A stretch of DNA of 64,000 nucleotides from Verrucomicrobium sp. BvORR106 (GTDB lineage Bacteria > Verrucomicrobiota > Verrucomicrobiia > Verrucomicrobiales > Verrucomicrobiaceae): the NCBI RefSeq assembly GCF_000739655.1, contig NZ_BATR01000031.1, forward strand, positions 1 to 64,000. The letters run 5' to 3'. Each line of letters opens with the position of its first letter. Within the stretch, counting starts at the first letter, position 1. Under the pieces are notes generated by a model. That model was not told the DNA's origin, did no database searches, and saw nothing but the letters and a program-made list of their open reading frames with translations. A program made the translations under genes and the position numbers. Of this stretch, positions 43,921 to 52,489 are shown in pieces.

Positions 43921-45111
43921 TTACAGCTCCTTCACGAAAACATTGCCGTACTCCCCGCCTTCGGCACTTGTCTGAAGGCCGATGGCACCTTTCGCGGCCA
44001 GCCCAGGCAGCGCGACGTTGTCGAGCACGGCCTTCTCATTGAGTTCCACCGTGAGACGGTCCCCTTTGAGCGTGATGAAATAACGATTCCATGCGCCCGG
44101 CTTGAGTTCGACCTGCGCCAGAGGCTGCAGAGCGGCCTTCAGGTCCGGTGATTCCGTGGCCAGCCCCCGCAGAAGCACCCCTCCGAGCGGCAGCGCCGTG
44201 CCCGACTTGGGCGTCTTGCTGTCCACGCACAGGGTGAAGTCACCAAACTCCCGCTCCGTCCACAGCGTCTTGCCCTCTGCTGCCTTGGCCTTGAAGGTGG
44301 CTCCGTTGGCGGACCACACCGCCTTCACCTCATCCGGCGTTTTCCAGCCTGCGAGGCCTTTGCCGTCGAAGAGCTGCTTGTAGCCCTCGTAGAGACGGGC
44401 GGACTGCTCGGGCTTGGCACCGGAGGAGGGCAGTTCCTTGATGCGCACATTGCGGAAGTGGGCCTCGCTGCCTTCGCTCTCCAGGCAGATGTACCCTTTA
44501 CGCGGGTAGCAGTCTTTGCCCACGGTCACTTCCTTGCCGTTCACGGAAAGCTTGATCTCACCGTCCTTGCACTCCACGCGGTAGTGGTTCCATTCGGGTG
44601 AGGGTTTGACGCGGTTTTCGATCGGGAAGCTGCGTTTCCCGGTCTTGGCCACGCGGCCGATCGGGGTCATGGTCGCGCCCCAGATGGGGAAGATATCGCC
44701 GTGGGAGGTGAACCACTCGTTGGCCCCTTTGTTTTTCTCATAACCCAGGTCGAGGATCTGCACCTCAATGCCGCGGGCATAAGGCACACCGGGAGCCGGC
44801 AGGCCCTCGCCCCAGATGAAGAGCCCGCTGTTCCCGGCTTCCTTCAGATGCCGCCACTCCAGCTCGATGATGAAGTTCTCGTACACCTTGCCCGTGCGCA
44901 TGAACCCCGTGGGCTGGCCAGTGGTGATGACCATGCCGTTTTCCCACCGGAAGGTGTCCTCCGCCACGTTGCATGGCACCCACCCACTCAGATCCTTGCC
45001 GTTGAACAGGGGCGCAAAACCGTCTGCATCAGCGGCAGGCGACTGGGCACGCAGAGGTGCGGCGAGGAGGGCAAGCGGCAGCAGGGCCAGGAGGAACCGA
45101 GGTTGTTTCAT
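43921..45111 (-). CDS. Secreted protein with two DUF1080 (3-keto-disaccharide hydrolase-like) domains
   Basis: The 396-residue protein has a signal peptide (FLLALLPLALLAAPLRA) and two DUF1080-type lectin-like domains. The first, about 30-230, has FAPLFNGKDLSGWVPCN, GNSGLFIWGEG and CLESEGSEAHFRNVRIKEL. The second, about 240-395, has YKQLFDGKGLAGWKTPDE and FGDFTLCVD. The N-terminal domain carries the DUF1080 hallmark residues. Such proteins are abundant in Verrucomicrobiota and Planctomycetota and some cleave 3-keto-disaccharides. It stands alone with its own terminator, so it is probably an independent periplasmic enzyme. Confidence 0.82.
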   Translation of the reverse strand: MKQPRFLLALLPLALLAAPLRAQSPAADADGFAPLFNGKDLSGWVPCNVAEDTFRWENGMVITTGQPTGFMRTGKVYENFIIELEWRHLKEAGNSGLFIWGEGLPAPGVPYARGIEVQILDLGYEKNKGANEWFTSHGDIFPIWGATMTPIGRVAKTGKRSFPIENRVKPSPEWNHYRVECKDGEIKLSVNGKEVTVGKDCYPRKGYICLESEGSEAHFRNVRIKELPSSGAKPEQSARLYEGYKQLFDGKGLAGWKTPDEVKAVWSANGATFKAKAAEGKTLWTEREFGDFTLCVDSKTPKSGTALPLGGVLLRGLATESPDLKAALQPLAQVELKPGAWNRYFITLKGDRLTVELNEKAVLDNVALPGLAAKGAIGLQTSAEGGEYGNVFVKEL

Positions 45112-45251
45112 AGGTTTCGGAAGCTGAGAAGATCGACGGGACCGTGTGGCGCGCCGCCACATGGGCACTACGTCATCTCAGATGGCCTTCTTCCCCCAGG
45201 TGGGACCCGATTTGATGTACCGCGGAGCAAATGCCCCGGTGTCGTACGGGT

Positions 45252-46379
45252 CTAAGCCCCTGACGAAATGGTCTTCCGTTTCTCCGGCACGGGGCTGGTG
45301 ATGATGCCCTCCTCCGTCTCCTGCTTGAGGCGGAGCTGCCCGCAGGCCGCGGCGATGTCATGCCCCTTCTCGCGGCGCAGAGTGGTCATCACATCATGAG
45401 AGGCCACGATGTCCCGGAAAGTGTCCTGACGCCGTTCGCTGGGCCGCTTCCACTGCAGACCCTCGACGGTGTTGTAGGGGATGAGATTGACCTTCGCGTC
45501 CAGACGCGAGGCATGCTCACCCAGCAGGCGCGCTTGTTCCAAGGAGTCGTTCACCCCGTCGATGAGGATGAACTCAAAGGTGAGCCGCTGCTTCTTCTTC
45601 GAGTTCCAGTACTCCAGCGCGGGGAAGAGCTCCTCCAGCGGGTACTTGCGGTTCACGGGCATGATCTGGTTGCGCACCTCGTTGCTCGCCCCGTGGAGGG
45701 AGATGGCCAGGCGCACCTGCAGCGGGAAATCGGCGAGCTTGTGGATCTGCGGAGCCAATCCGCTGGTGCTCACCGTCATGTGCCGGGCCCCGATGTTCAC
45801 GCCCCACTGGGCGTTCAGCACCTCGATGGCCTGCATCACGTTGGTCAGGTTGGCCAGTGGCTCACCCATGCCCATGAAAACGAGGTTGTCCACCCGTGCC
45901 CCAGCCAGCTTCTCCGCCTGAATGATCTGCTCCACGATCTCCCCGGCCGAGAGGTTCCGGGTAAAACCGGCCAGCCCGCTCGCGCAGAACTTGCAGTCAT
46001 AAGCGCAACCTACCTGGGAGGAGACACAGAGCGTGCGCCGGTCCGACCGCTCGCCATAGAGCGAGGGGGAGGCGGGGATGAGGACCGTCTCGATGAAGCG
46101 GCCGTCGTGCAGCTTGAAAAGGAACTTCCGCGTGGTGTCCTCCGAGCCTTCCACCCGGGCATACGTCATGGTGCGGAGCGCGAGCCGGGAGGCCAGAGCT
46201 TCCTTCAATGGCTTCGAGAGGTTCGACATGGCATCGAACGACTCCACCCTCTTCTGGAAGACCCACTCCTGCACCTGCTTCAGGCGGTAGGACTTTTCCC
46301 CCAGCTCCGCCAGGATCACCTCCAGCTCTGCGGGACGCAGGGCGAGGATGGAAGGAAGCACGGCAGGAGTCTCAGACAT
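45252..46379 (-). CDS. rlmN: 23S rRNA (adenine-2503-C2)-methyltransferase RlmN
   Basis: The 375-residue radical SAM enzyme has the Cys-x3-Cys-x2-Cys cluster motif CAYDCKFC, the GMGEPL motif, and STSGLAPQI. The N terminus contains EKSYRLKQVQEWVF. It methylates A2503 of 23S rRNA and A37 of some tRNAs using two conserved Cys residues. One of these lies in the C-terminal region (AAACGQL). The start at 46379 is preferred because the longer frame is low-complexity Pro-rich. It lies 140 bp downstream of nothing related, so it is likely a single housekeeping gene. Confidence 0.93.
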   Translation of the reverse strand: MSETPAVLPSILALRPAELEVILAELGEKSYRLKQVQEWVFQKRVESFDAMSNLSKPLKEALASRLALRTMTYARVEGSEDTTRKFLFKLHDGRFIETVLIPASPSLYGERSDRRTLCVSSQVGCAYDCKFCASGLAGFTRNLSAGEIVEQIIQAEKLAGARVDNLVFMGMGEPLANLTNVMQAIEVLNAQWGVNIGARHMTVSTSGLAPQIHKLADFPLQVRLAISLHGASNEVRNQIMPVNRKYPLEELFPALEYWNSKKKQRLTFEFILIDGVNDSLEQARLLGEHASRLDAKVNLIPYNTVEGLQWKRPSERRQDTFRDIVASHDVMTTLRREKGHDIAAACGQLRLKQETEEGIITSPVPEKRKTISSGA

Positions 46380-46566
46380 GGCAAGGACGGGCAAAGAAAA
46401 AGGTGCGGCAGGAAAGATGCCGGACTCGGAGTCTAACCGAGTTCGGGGAAAAGTCGAAGGAAAGGGAGGAGCGGGCGGGGTGGACACTGGACCTCGGGGT
46501 TGATTGTATTCCCGAAAAACCACCCCCGTGCTCCTGGCCGGCGATGCCCCAACCCGCCCCCTCAGA

Positions 46567-49179
46567 CTATCGTTTGAACCAGCCTTTCACTCTCCGCCAG
46601 ACTCCTGGCGAGCGGGATGCCTTCGCCTTCCCCGGTGCAGCTCCTCCCCTCTGAGCCTGAAACTTGAGGCGCAAACTCCTGGGCCGTTTCGCCAGCAACT
46701 GAGGCGAAAGATCTGCTTCCAGGACGGTCAAACCCGACTCAAGCCTGGCCTTCACCGCCAGGGACCTGCCATTGGCAACCACCCGGGGAAGCGGGGCATC
46801 CGTACCTGAACCCAATGCGGTGAACCGGCAGCCCAGTCGGGCGCCCCCGTCCGGAAGACGTTGGAGGTCAATCCACCAATCCTGGCGTGCGCTTGCCCAG
46901 CGGAACCACGACCCGCCGCCCGCCTGATCAGCGGTTTCTCCCAGGCCTTGAAGAGGAATCTCAAACAGAAAGTCCTGCATCACCGCGTCGCCGCCCTTGC
47001 TCGCTTCTTTCGGAGTTCCTTGCGGGTGCGAGACGGGAGTCAAAGAGACTCTCCCAATCGCCAGCCCCACCAGCCGGGAATCGGTGCTGGCTGGATTGAC
47101 ATCGGAAGGACGCCGCAGTTCCGGCAGATGCAATTCAATGACCGCTGAGGTCGGGCTCTTTTGCCCCTGGAGAACGCTGGAAGCGATTTTGCACTCGGCG
47201 CGGAGCCCATGGTCTGCTGGTCGCAGTTTCATGGGCATGCTTTCCCCGTTGACCCGGATCTCCAAACTGGAGGCTGCCGTTGCCGTCAAGGCATGCCGGA
47301 TCTCGATCTGGAGCAAGCCAGAACTTGAGTACGTCCAAGGCACTTCCATGACGGAGGGAGCCCCGGCCCCCATCCATCGAAACTGGCCCCCGCCATCACG
47401 CTCGGGAAGATGCCAGCCGGATTTGAATTCGACGCCGTCCACCGCCGGCTGCGATGCGTCAGACGCACCCTGTGTTGGCGGCAGGTCACAAGCCCCCTCA
47501 CCCGCGGCAGGCAGGCGCTCCACCTCAAACAGAGCTTCTGGCAACTGCACCAGCAGTTCCACAAAGGGCAGAGCAAAAGGCGACGGGTCTCTGGGAGCCA
47601 CCTGTTGGATGGAGCGAGGCGTGTTCACCCAGGCCACCATCGTATTTCCGCGTGAGGGCACGACGCGAGCCAGCTCCAGCTTGTCTGGATCCGCCTGCCA
47701 GCCCGCACCAAATGGCAGGTTGGAAGAGCCTGTGATGGCAAAGAACTCATGCGCACCGTCCTGGCCGTTGTCCGCATCGGGGCGGAAATAGAGGTAGCAC
47801 TCGATGACCTTGTTGTTCTTCTTCAGATGCGGTCCGCGCTGGGCGCAGGTTTTCTCCTTCACGGAAGTCTGCACTCCGATGAGAACGTCCAACTCCACAT
47901 CACCGGGTCCGACGGGATCAATGCCCCGACGCCGCGCCCGCAGACTGGACAGCGGGCCGAAACGTTGCTCGAAATCCGGATACTCTCGGAGAATCGCCGC
48001 ACCAAAGAGCTTCAGGCAGGCAGACAGCGCTTCCTGGCTCAGGTTGGCTTCGACAAAATCCCGCCAGACTTGCGGCAACCCGGGATCCGCCAGGAGGTTG
48101 ACGGCAGTACGGGCTCCCTTGGAGTTGTCCGGCAGGGCGGGCTGAAGCGAGGCGGACTTCCCTGAAGGGTAGTGGTTCACCCCCTGCGCTGGCTCAAAGA
48201 TCCGCATGGTGGCGCCTTCTTTCAGACACTCGGGAAGCGCCACTTCCAGTTCACGATACAAGCTCTCAGGGAGAACATTCTCCAGCACCAGCATTGGAAA
48301 TGGATGCGTCTCCAGCGCCTGGTCGCTGACACACCTGGCGAGCAGAGGCTCCATCTTTAAGCTGGGCGGCGGCGCTGAGGCCGATGAGGGGGGTGGCTCG
48401 ACCGCCTGATCCAGTTTCACAGAAAAGACAGGTTCACGCATCTCCCCCACGATATTGATGTGGTAGCGGGGCCAGGCAGCGATGCTGCGGGCCGTGACGG
48501 CATGGACGGACCGGGGCGTGTTGAGAAAGAGAACCAGCGTGTTGTTCCGATACGGCACTGTCCGCACTGTGCGGACCTGACTGCCGGGCAGCGAGAAGCT
48601 GCGGCCAAAGACCACTTCCCCCGGCAAAATCTCCTGCAACTCCAGATCGGCCCCCGTGGACTCATCCTCCTCATGGCGGAGATAGAGCAGCCCCGTGAAG
48701 ATCTTGTCAGGTTTGTCCAAATGCCCACCCCGCACCGTCGTCCCGGGCGAGAGGGCGGGGGTGTTCACAGCAATCTGCACATCCAACCCCACGGCATGCA
48801 GGGGGCGTTCCTTCTGCTGGCGATGCGTGACCTCCAGTTTCTCCAATGGCCCAAATGATGCTTCAAACTGGGGATGTTCACGTCGGATGTGACTGGAGAA
48901 CTTTTGGATGACCGCCTGAAGAAATTTCTGGGAAATCCCCTCACGCATCACGTCCTTCCACCGCGGGGAAACACGCGGGTCACTGAGCGCCGCCGAGGCG
49001 GAAAGCGAGAAGCGATGATTGCTCCGGGGGGCTTCCCCGCGCGTCAGCACCTCCATGGCGGGCATCTCGCGCAGCAGCGCTGCGCACGTTTCTGCGTCAA
49101 GGACGTTTTCGATGATGACATGCGGATAAGGTTCGGGATGAACCGTGGCCTCTGAGAGCTTGGCGAATAAATCCTCCAT
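46567..49179 (-). CDS. Protein with tandem 2OG-Fe(II) oxygenase-like domains, second degenerate
   Basis: The 870-residue protein has two related P4H-like modules. The first, about 1-250, has an apparent metal triad His153-x-Asp155 (GGHLDKPDK) and His226 (RSVHAVTAR), plus an Arg-containing RYHINIVGE. The second, about 275-550, has the same scaffold (GPHLKKNNK, RSIQQVAPR) but the Asp is Lys453 and the distal His is Gln525, so it is probably inactive. A C-terminal region, about 570-870, has two jelly-roll-like, glycan-type segments (FKSGWHLPERDGGG, GGSWFRWASARQDWW). It is divergent from a glycosyltransferase/radical SAM gene set, which suggests glycan modification. The substrate is unknown. Confidence 0.65.
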   Translation of the reverse strand: MEDLFAKLSEATVHPEPYPHVIIENVLDAETCAALLREMPAMEVLTRGEAPRSNHRFSLSASAALSDPRVSPRWKDVMREGISQKFLQAVIQKFSSHIRREHPQFEASFGPLEKLEVTHRQQKERPLHAVGLDVQIAVNTPALSPGTTVRGGHLDKPDKIFTGLLYLRHEEDESTGADLELQEILPGEVVFGRSFSLPGSQVRTVRTVPYRNNTLVLFLNTPRSVHAVTARSIAAWPRYHINIVGEMREPVFSVKLDQAVEPPPSSASAPPPSLKMEPLLARCVSDQALETHPFPMLVLENVLPESLYRELEVALPECLKEGATMRIFEPAQGVNHYPSGKSASLQPALPDNSKGARTAVNLLADPGLPQVWRDFVEANLSQEALSACLKLFGAAILREYPDFEQRFGPLSSLRARRRGIDPVGPGDVELDVLIGVQTSVKEKTCAQRGPHLKKNNKVIECYLYFRPDADNGQDGAHEFFAITGSSNLPFGAGWQADPDKLELARVVPSRGNTMVAWVNTPRSIQQVAPRDPSPFALPFVELLVQLPEALFEVERLPAAGEGACDLPPTQGASDASQPAVDGVEFKSGWHLPERDGGGQFRWMGAGAPSVMEVPWTYSSSGLLQIEIRHALTATAASSLEIRVNGESMPMKLRPADHGLRAECKIASSVLQGQKSPTSAVIELHLPELRRPSDVNPASTDSRLVGLAIGRVSLTPVSHPQGTPKEASKGGDAVMQDFLFEIPLQGLGETADQAGGGSWFRWASARQDWWIDLQRLPDGGARLGCRFTALGSGTDAPLPRVVANGRSLAVKARLESGLTVLEADLSPQLLAKRPRSLRLKFQAQRGGAAPGKAKASRSPGVWRRVKGWFKR

Positions 49180-49300
49180 GACGTGTTTGCCTTTAAATCA
49201 TTCATCCGCATACTGCAAAAGGCGTCTGCATGTCAGTAGTACCAACTCTTCCTGGGTCGCGCCTTCCTCTGCCAGTCACACCACCCCATTTCCTGTCATT

Positions 49301-49990
49301 GTGATTCGAGTGTTCGTTGGATATGATTCACGCGAGACGGTTGCCTGGCACGTCACTGCCCACACGATCTCCTCGCGGTCTTCCGAGCCCGTTTCCATCG
49401 CCCCCGTGTCGCTGCAGCAGCTGCAGGGCGTGTTCAACCGGCAGCAAGATGCCCGGCAGTCCACTGAGTTCTCGTTTTCCCGTTTTCTCGTTCCCTGGAT
49501 GTGCGACTTCCAGGGGTGGGCTCTTTTTGTCGACTGCGATGTCCTTGTGCTTGATGACATCGCCCGCCTCTGGGCGCTGCGGGATGAGGCCTTTGCCGTC
49601 CAGGTGGTGAAGCACGACCACAGGCCCCGGGAGACCACCAAGTTTCTCGGGCAACCCCAGTCAACCTACCCCAAGAAAAACTGGAGCAGCGTGATGCTCA
49701 TGAACTGCGCGCGCTGCACCGCGCTGACTCCGGAGTACGTGAATCAAGCATCCGGTCTCGATCTTCATCGCTTCAACTGGTTGGAGGGAGAACATTTGAT
49801 CGGTGAAATTCCGCATCGGTGGAACCACCTTGTGGACTACGATCCCCCGCTGCCCGAAAGCGAGCTGTCCTGCCTGCATTTCACCAGCGGCGGCCCCTGG
49901 TTTCCGGACTATGCGGAATGCGGGTACGCAGATGCGTGGCGTCGCGAACTCGCCGCCATGACGATGCCTCTTTCCCCCTCCCCACTGTGA
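49301..49990 (+). CDS. Glycosyltransferase (GT8-like, DxD motif)
   Basis: The 229-residue protein starts with IRVFVGYDSRETVAWHVTAH and carries a DxD metal-binding motif (Asp78-Cys-Asp80 in LFVDCDVLVLDD). This is typical of retaining GT-A-type enzymes with sugar-nucleotide donors. The GTG at 49301 is chosen because the longer frame to 49145 would overlap the divergent oxygenase-like gene and has no family sequence; no Shine-Dalgarno is obvious. The stop overlaps the start of the radical SAM gene (GTGA at 49987-49990), so the two are translationally coupled. It probably acts in the cytoplasm on glycan precursors. Confidence 0.75.
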   Translation: MIRVFVGYDSRETVAWHVTAHTISSRSSEPVSIAPVSLQQLQGVFNRQQDARQSTEFSFSRFLVPWMCDFQGWALFVDCDVLVLDDIARLWALRDEAFAVQVVKHDHRPRETTKFLGQPQSTYPKKNWSSVMLMNCARCTALTPEYVNQASGLDLHRFNWLEGEHLIGEIPHRWNHLVDYDPPLPESELSCLHFTSGGPWFPDYAECGYADAWRRELAAMTMPLSPSPL

Positions 49991-50949
49991 ACGCCGTCCC
50001 TGCAGATCCCTCGCAGATAGCAGGAGTGCTGAGCACTGATGCGCACCGCATCGACCCCAACATCCAGCGGAAGGAGGCGATCTTCGCGAGCCAGCTTCAG
50101 CACGATGCGAGGACAGGGATGCCGTTGTTTGCCAAGCTGGAGCTCAGTCTGACGGGTCTCTGCAACAGAAAGTGCCAGTTCTGCCCCCGGTCAGACGCCT
50201 CGTTCTTTCCCAACGTGAACGAGCACCTCAGTGATGCCCTCCTACACGGCATGCTGGACGAACTTGCCGAAGCGGGCTGGCGGGGCACAATCAGCCTCTC
50301 GGGTTTTGGCGAACCCCTGCTCCATCCAAAGATTCGTGAAATCGTCCGCACCATCCATCGCGTGCTCCCCCACGCCCGCATGGAAATGGTTTCCAACGGA
50401 GACCGGCTCACCGTAAGCATGGCCCGTGACCTTTTTGACGCCGGGCTGCACGTGCTCATCCTGAGCCTGTATGACAATGAGAGTCAGCTGGTGAAATTTG
50501 ACGCTCTCCGGGCGGAAGCCCAACTGCGCCCCGACCAGATGCTGCTCCGGGTCCGCTACAAACCTCCGGAGGAGCATCACGGTCTGACGCTCTCCAACCG
50601 GGCTGGCACCGTGGACCTCAGTTATCTGGGGATCGAAAAACTGACCGCGCCAAAGACACACGCCTGTTACTACCCACACTACAGCGTCTTCGTGGAATAC
50701 GACGGCACCGTGCTTCTCTGCTGCAATGACTGGGCCAAGGTCTCCGGCTGCGGAAAAGTGGGAGAGCGGACGCTGTTGGACATCTGGTCCAGCCATCAGA
50801 TGCACCAAGTCCGCAGCGCCCTCCTCGCCGGAGACCGGTCACACCAGCCCTGTTCCGGTTGCAACATTGACGGCACCCTGATGGGCCGCGAGCACGCCGC
50901 CGCATGGACCCAACACTACCAGGCCACGGGAGAGGTTCGAGTAAACTAG
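49987..50949 (+). CDS. Radical SAM/SPASM protein
   Basis: The 320-residue protein has the radical SAM cluster motif Cys59-x3-Cys63-x2-Cys66 (GLCNRKCQFCPRS), an ISLSGFGEPLLHP segment for SAM, and a C-terminal SPASM-type cysteine region (CYYPHYSVFVEYDGTVLLCC, then PCSGCN). SPASM proteins often mature peptides or act on complex substrates; in glycan clusters some are sugar dehydratases or epimerases. The GTG start at 49987 overlaps the stop of the glycosyltransferase gene. No peptide substrate gene is visible beside it, so a glycan role fits the context better than a RiPP role, though neither is proven. Confidence 0.75.
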   Translation: MNAVPADPSQIAGVLSTDAHRIDPNIQRKEAIFASQLQHDARTGMPLFAKLELSLTGLCNRKCQFCPRSDASFFPNVNEHLSDALLHGMLDELAEAGWRGTISLSGFGEPLLHPKIREIVRTIHRVLPHARMEMVSNGDRLTVSMARDLFDAGLHVLILSLYDNESQLVKFDALRAEAQLRPDQMLLRVRYKPPEEHHGLTLSNRAGTVDLSYLGIEKLTAPKTHACYYPHYSVFVEYDGTVLLCCNDWAKVSGCGKVGERTLLDIWSSHQMHQVRSALLAGDRSHQPCSGCNIDGTLMGREHAAAWTQHYQATGEVRVN

Positions 50950-50970
50950 CCTGATTCTTCATTCATTTTG

Positions 50971-52341
50971 ATGCCCCCCTCTGCGGACAGCTTTCAGTTT
51001 CTCTACCAGCAGGACCAGCCGGAGCTCATCTGCAAACTGCCTGAGGCTACTCCGTGGGAGTACAACATCGGAAACGCGTTTTACGGGATCGGCGACATCA
51101 TCCGGGAATACGCCGGCCTGCCAAAGGAAGTGCCGCTGCCCTTCGCGCTGGAACACTTCGTTCCCTACGCGGTGGACCAAATTCACCAGAGGGACATCAC
51201 GGATGGGCTTCCAGTCTTTCTCTCCACTACCTCGGAACGCGCCAGGGCTTATGAGGCTGCCGGCATGCCCACTGCCCACCCCATTGGTTTTACGCTGTTG
51301 TACGCCATCCGTCTCTATCATCGCAAACATGGCCGCAGCAGCAGGCCCCGGCGGGGAACCATCGTCTTCCCACATAAATCGACCAAAACCATCCGGCGGG
51401 ACTTCGATCATGACACATTTGCCGACTGGCTGATGGCACTGCCGCAGGAATACCACCCGGTGGTGGTCAACCTGTACTGGGCGGACTATCAGCAGGGCAA
51501 ACACGCCGTCTATGAGTCGCGCGGGCTGCAAGTCGTGTCATGCGGCCATCTGTACGACAATCAGTTCCTGCTGCGCTTTTACGATCTCTGCCGCCAGTTC
51601 CGCTACGCATGCAGCAACGCGTTCGCAAGCAGCTTCCCTCTCTCCGTGCTCTGTGGCTGCCAGTACTTCTACAAAGAGACCATCGGCCACCGGCAGGAGT
51701 TCCAGGGCAAGCATCGCGAATTTGATGCGGATCCCACCGCCCAAAGCCCCCGGGCGCAGGAGGCACTGGCCCTTTCCGTTTTTCCACCCCAGCCTGGTGG
51801 CCTGATCAGACAGGTAAAGCTGGCCCGTCAGCTGGCAGGCTCCCGATATCTGCGCTTCGGATGGACGCTGCGCAGGTACTATCGCACGGCATACAGGATG
51901 CTCTTGAGCCAGCGTGGTCCCGGTCTGGAGTTTTCCCAACCGGTGCCGCGCAAGAGTCTCCACCCGTGGCTCCCCGAAGGCCTGAGTGACGATGGCTGGC
52001 TGCAGAACCCCTGCTCTCTGTTTATTCCCTCGACCCTCAAGCAGTCCTCACTTCATCTCACCCTCGAATTTCCTGCTTGGTCCAACGTGAGACAACAGAT
52101 CATCGAGGTGTTTGCCGGCGACACCTCACTGGGGGAAGTGAAGCTGCATCCCGGCACCTACACTCTGAGTGTCTTCCCGCCTCTTCAGAAGACCGACCAA
52201 CGCATCTCCCTGCGGGCCACGAGCACGTTCCAGATCTCCGAGCAAGACGCACGTGAGGTCACGGGAAGGTTGCTCCGGTTCGCACTGGGCACCCAATCCC
52301 ATGAGAAGGGGAAGAGACTCAAGCTCGAGACACTGGGCTAG
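50971..52341 (+). CDS. Unknown glycan-island protein with C-terminal jelly-roll-like domain
   Basis: The 456-residue protein has an N-terminal part with no assured family (YNIGNAFYGIGDIIREYAG, then GTIVFPHKSTKTIRRDFDHD, which resembles a nucleotide-sugar or capsule enzyme layout). Its C-terminal domain, about 345-440, has a jelly-roll-like pattern (GWLQNPCSLFIPSTLKQSSL, then SLGEVKLHPGTYTLSVF), similar to the C-terminal region of the oxygenase-like protein nearby. The ATG at 50971 is preferred to the TTG one codon upstream. It follows the radical SAM gene by 21 bp, so it belongs to the same operon. The biochemical role is unknown. Confidence 0.55.
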   Translation: MPPSADSFQFLYQQDQPELICKLPEATPWEYNIGNAFYGIGDIIREYAGLPKEVPLPFALEHFVPYAVDQIHQRDITDGLPVFLSTTSERARAYEAAGMPTAHPIGFTLLYAIRLYHRKHGRSSRPRRGTIVFPHKSTKTIRRDFDHDTFADWLMALPQEYHPVVVNLYWADYQQGKHAVYESRGLQVVSCGHLYDNQFLLRFYDLCRQFRYACSNAFASSFPLSVLCGCQYFYKETIGHRQEFQGKHREFDADPTAQSPRAQEALALSVFPPQPGGLIRQVKLARQLAGSRYLRFGWTLRRYYRTAYRMLLSQRGPGLEFSQPVPRKSLHPWLPEGLSDDGWLQNPCSLFIPSTLKQSSLHLTLEFPAWSNVRQQIIEVFAGDTSLGEVKLHPGTYTLSVFPPLQKTDQRISLRATSTFQISEQDAREVTGRLLRFALGTQSHEKGKRLKLETLG

Positions 52342-52489
52342 CCGATCTGGGCCCATCTGGAGTTCGAGAGATTGCGAGTCTGTCCCAACAGAGGATTCCA
52401 TGCGCAGTCTGCTCACGCAGACGCGTATCCAGCTATGCCGGAAGAGGCAGTTGCCAAGCCTCTGAAGCCCGTGCATTTTCACCCAGCCC
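52342..52489. other. Spacer between the glycan island and the P-type ATPase gene
   Basis: I see no gene, repeat or strong terminator here; the ATPase start has no evident Shine-Dalgarno. Confidence 0.5.

Noticed and set aside
49987-50949. RiPP-maturing radical SAM system
   Set aside because: A SPASM-type protein is present, but no precursor peptide, protease or transporter is adjacent. The neighbours are glycan genes.
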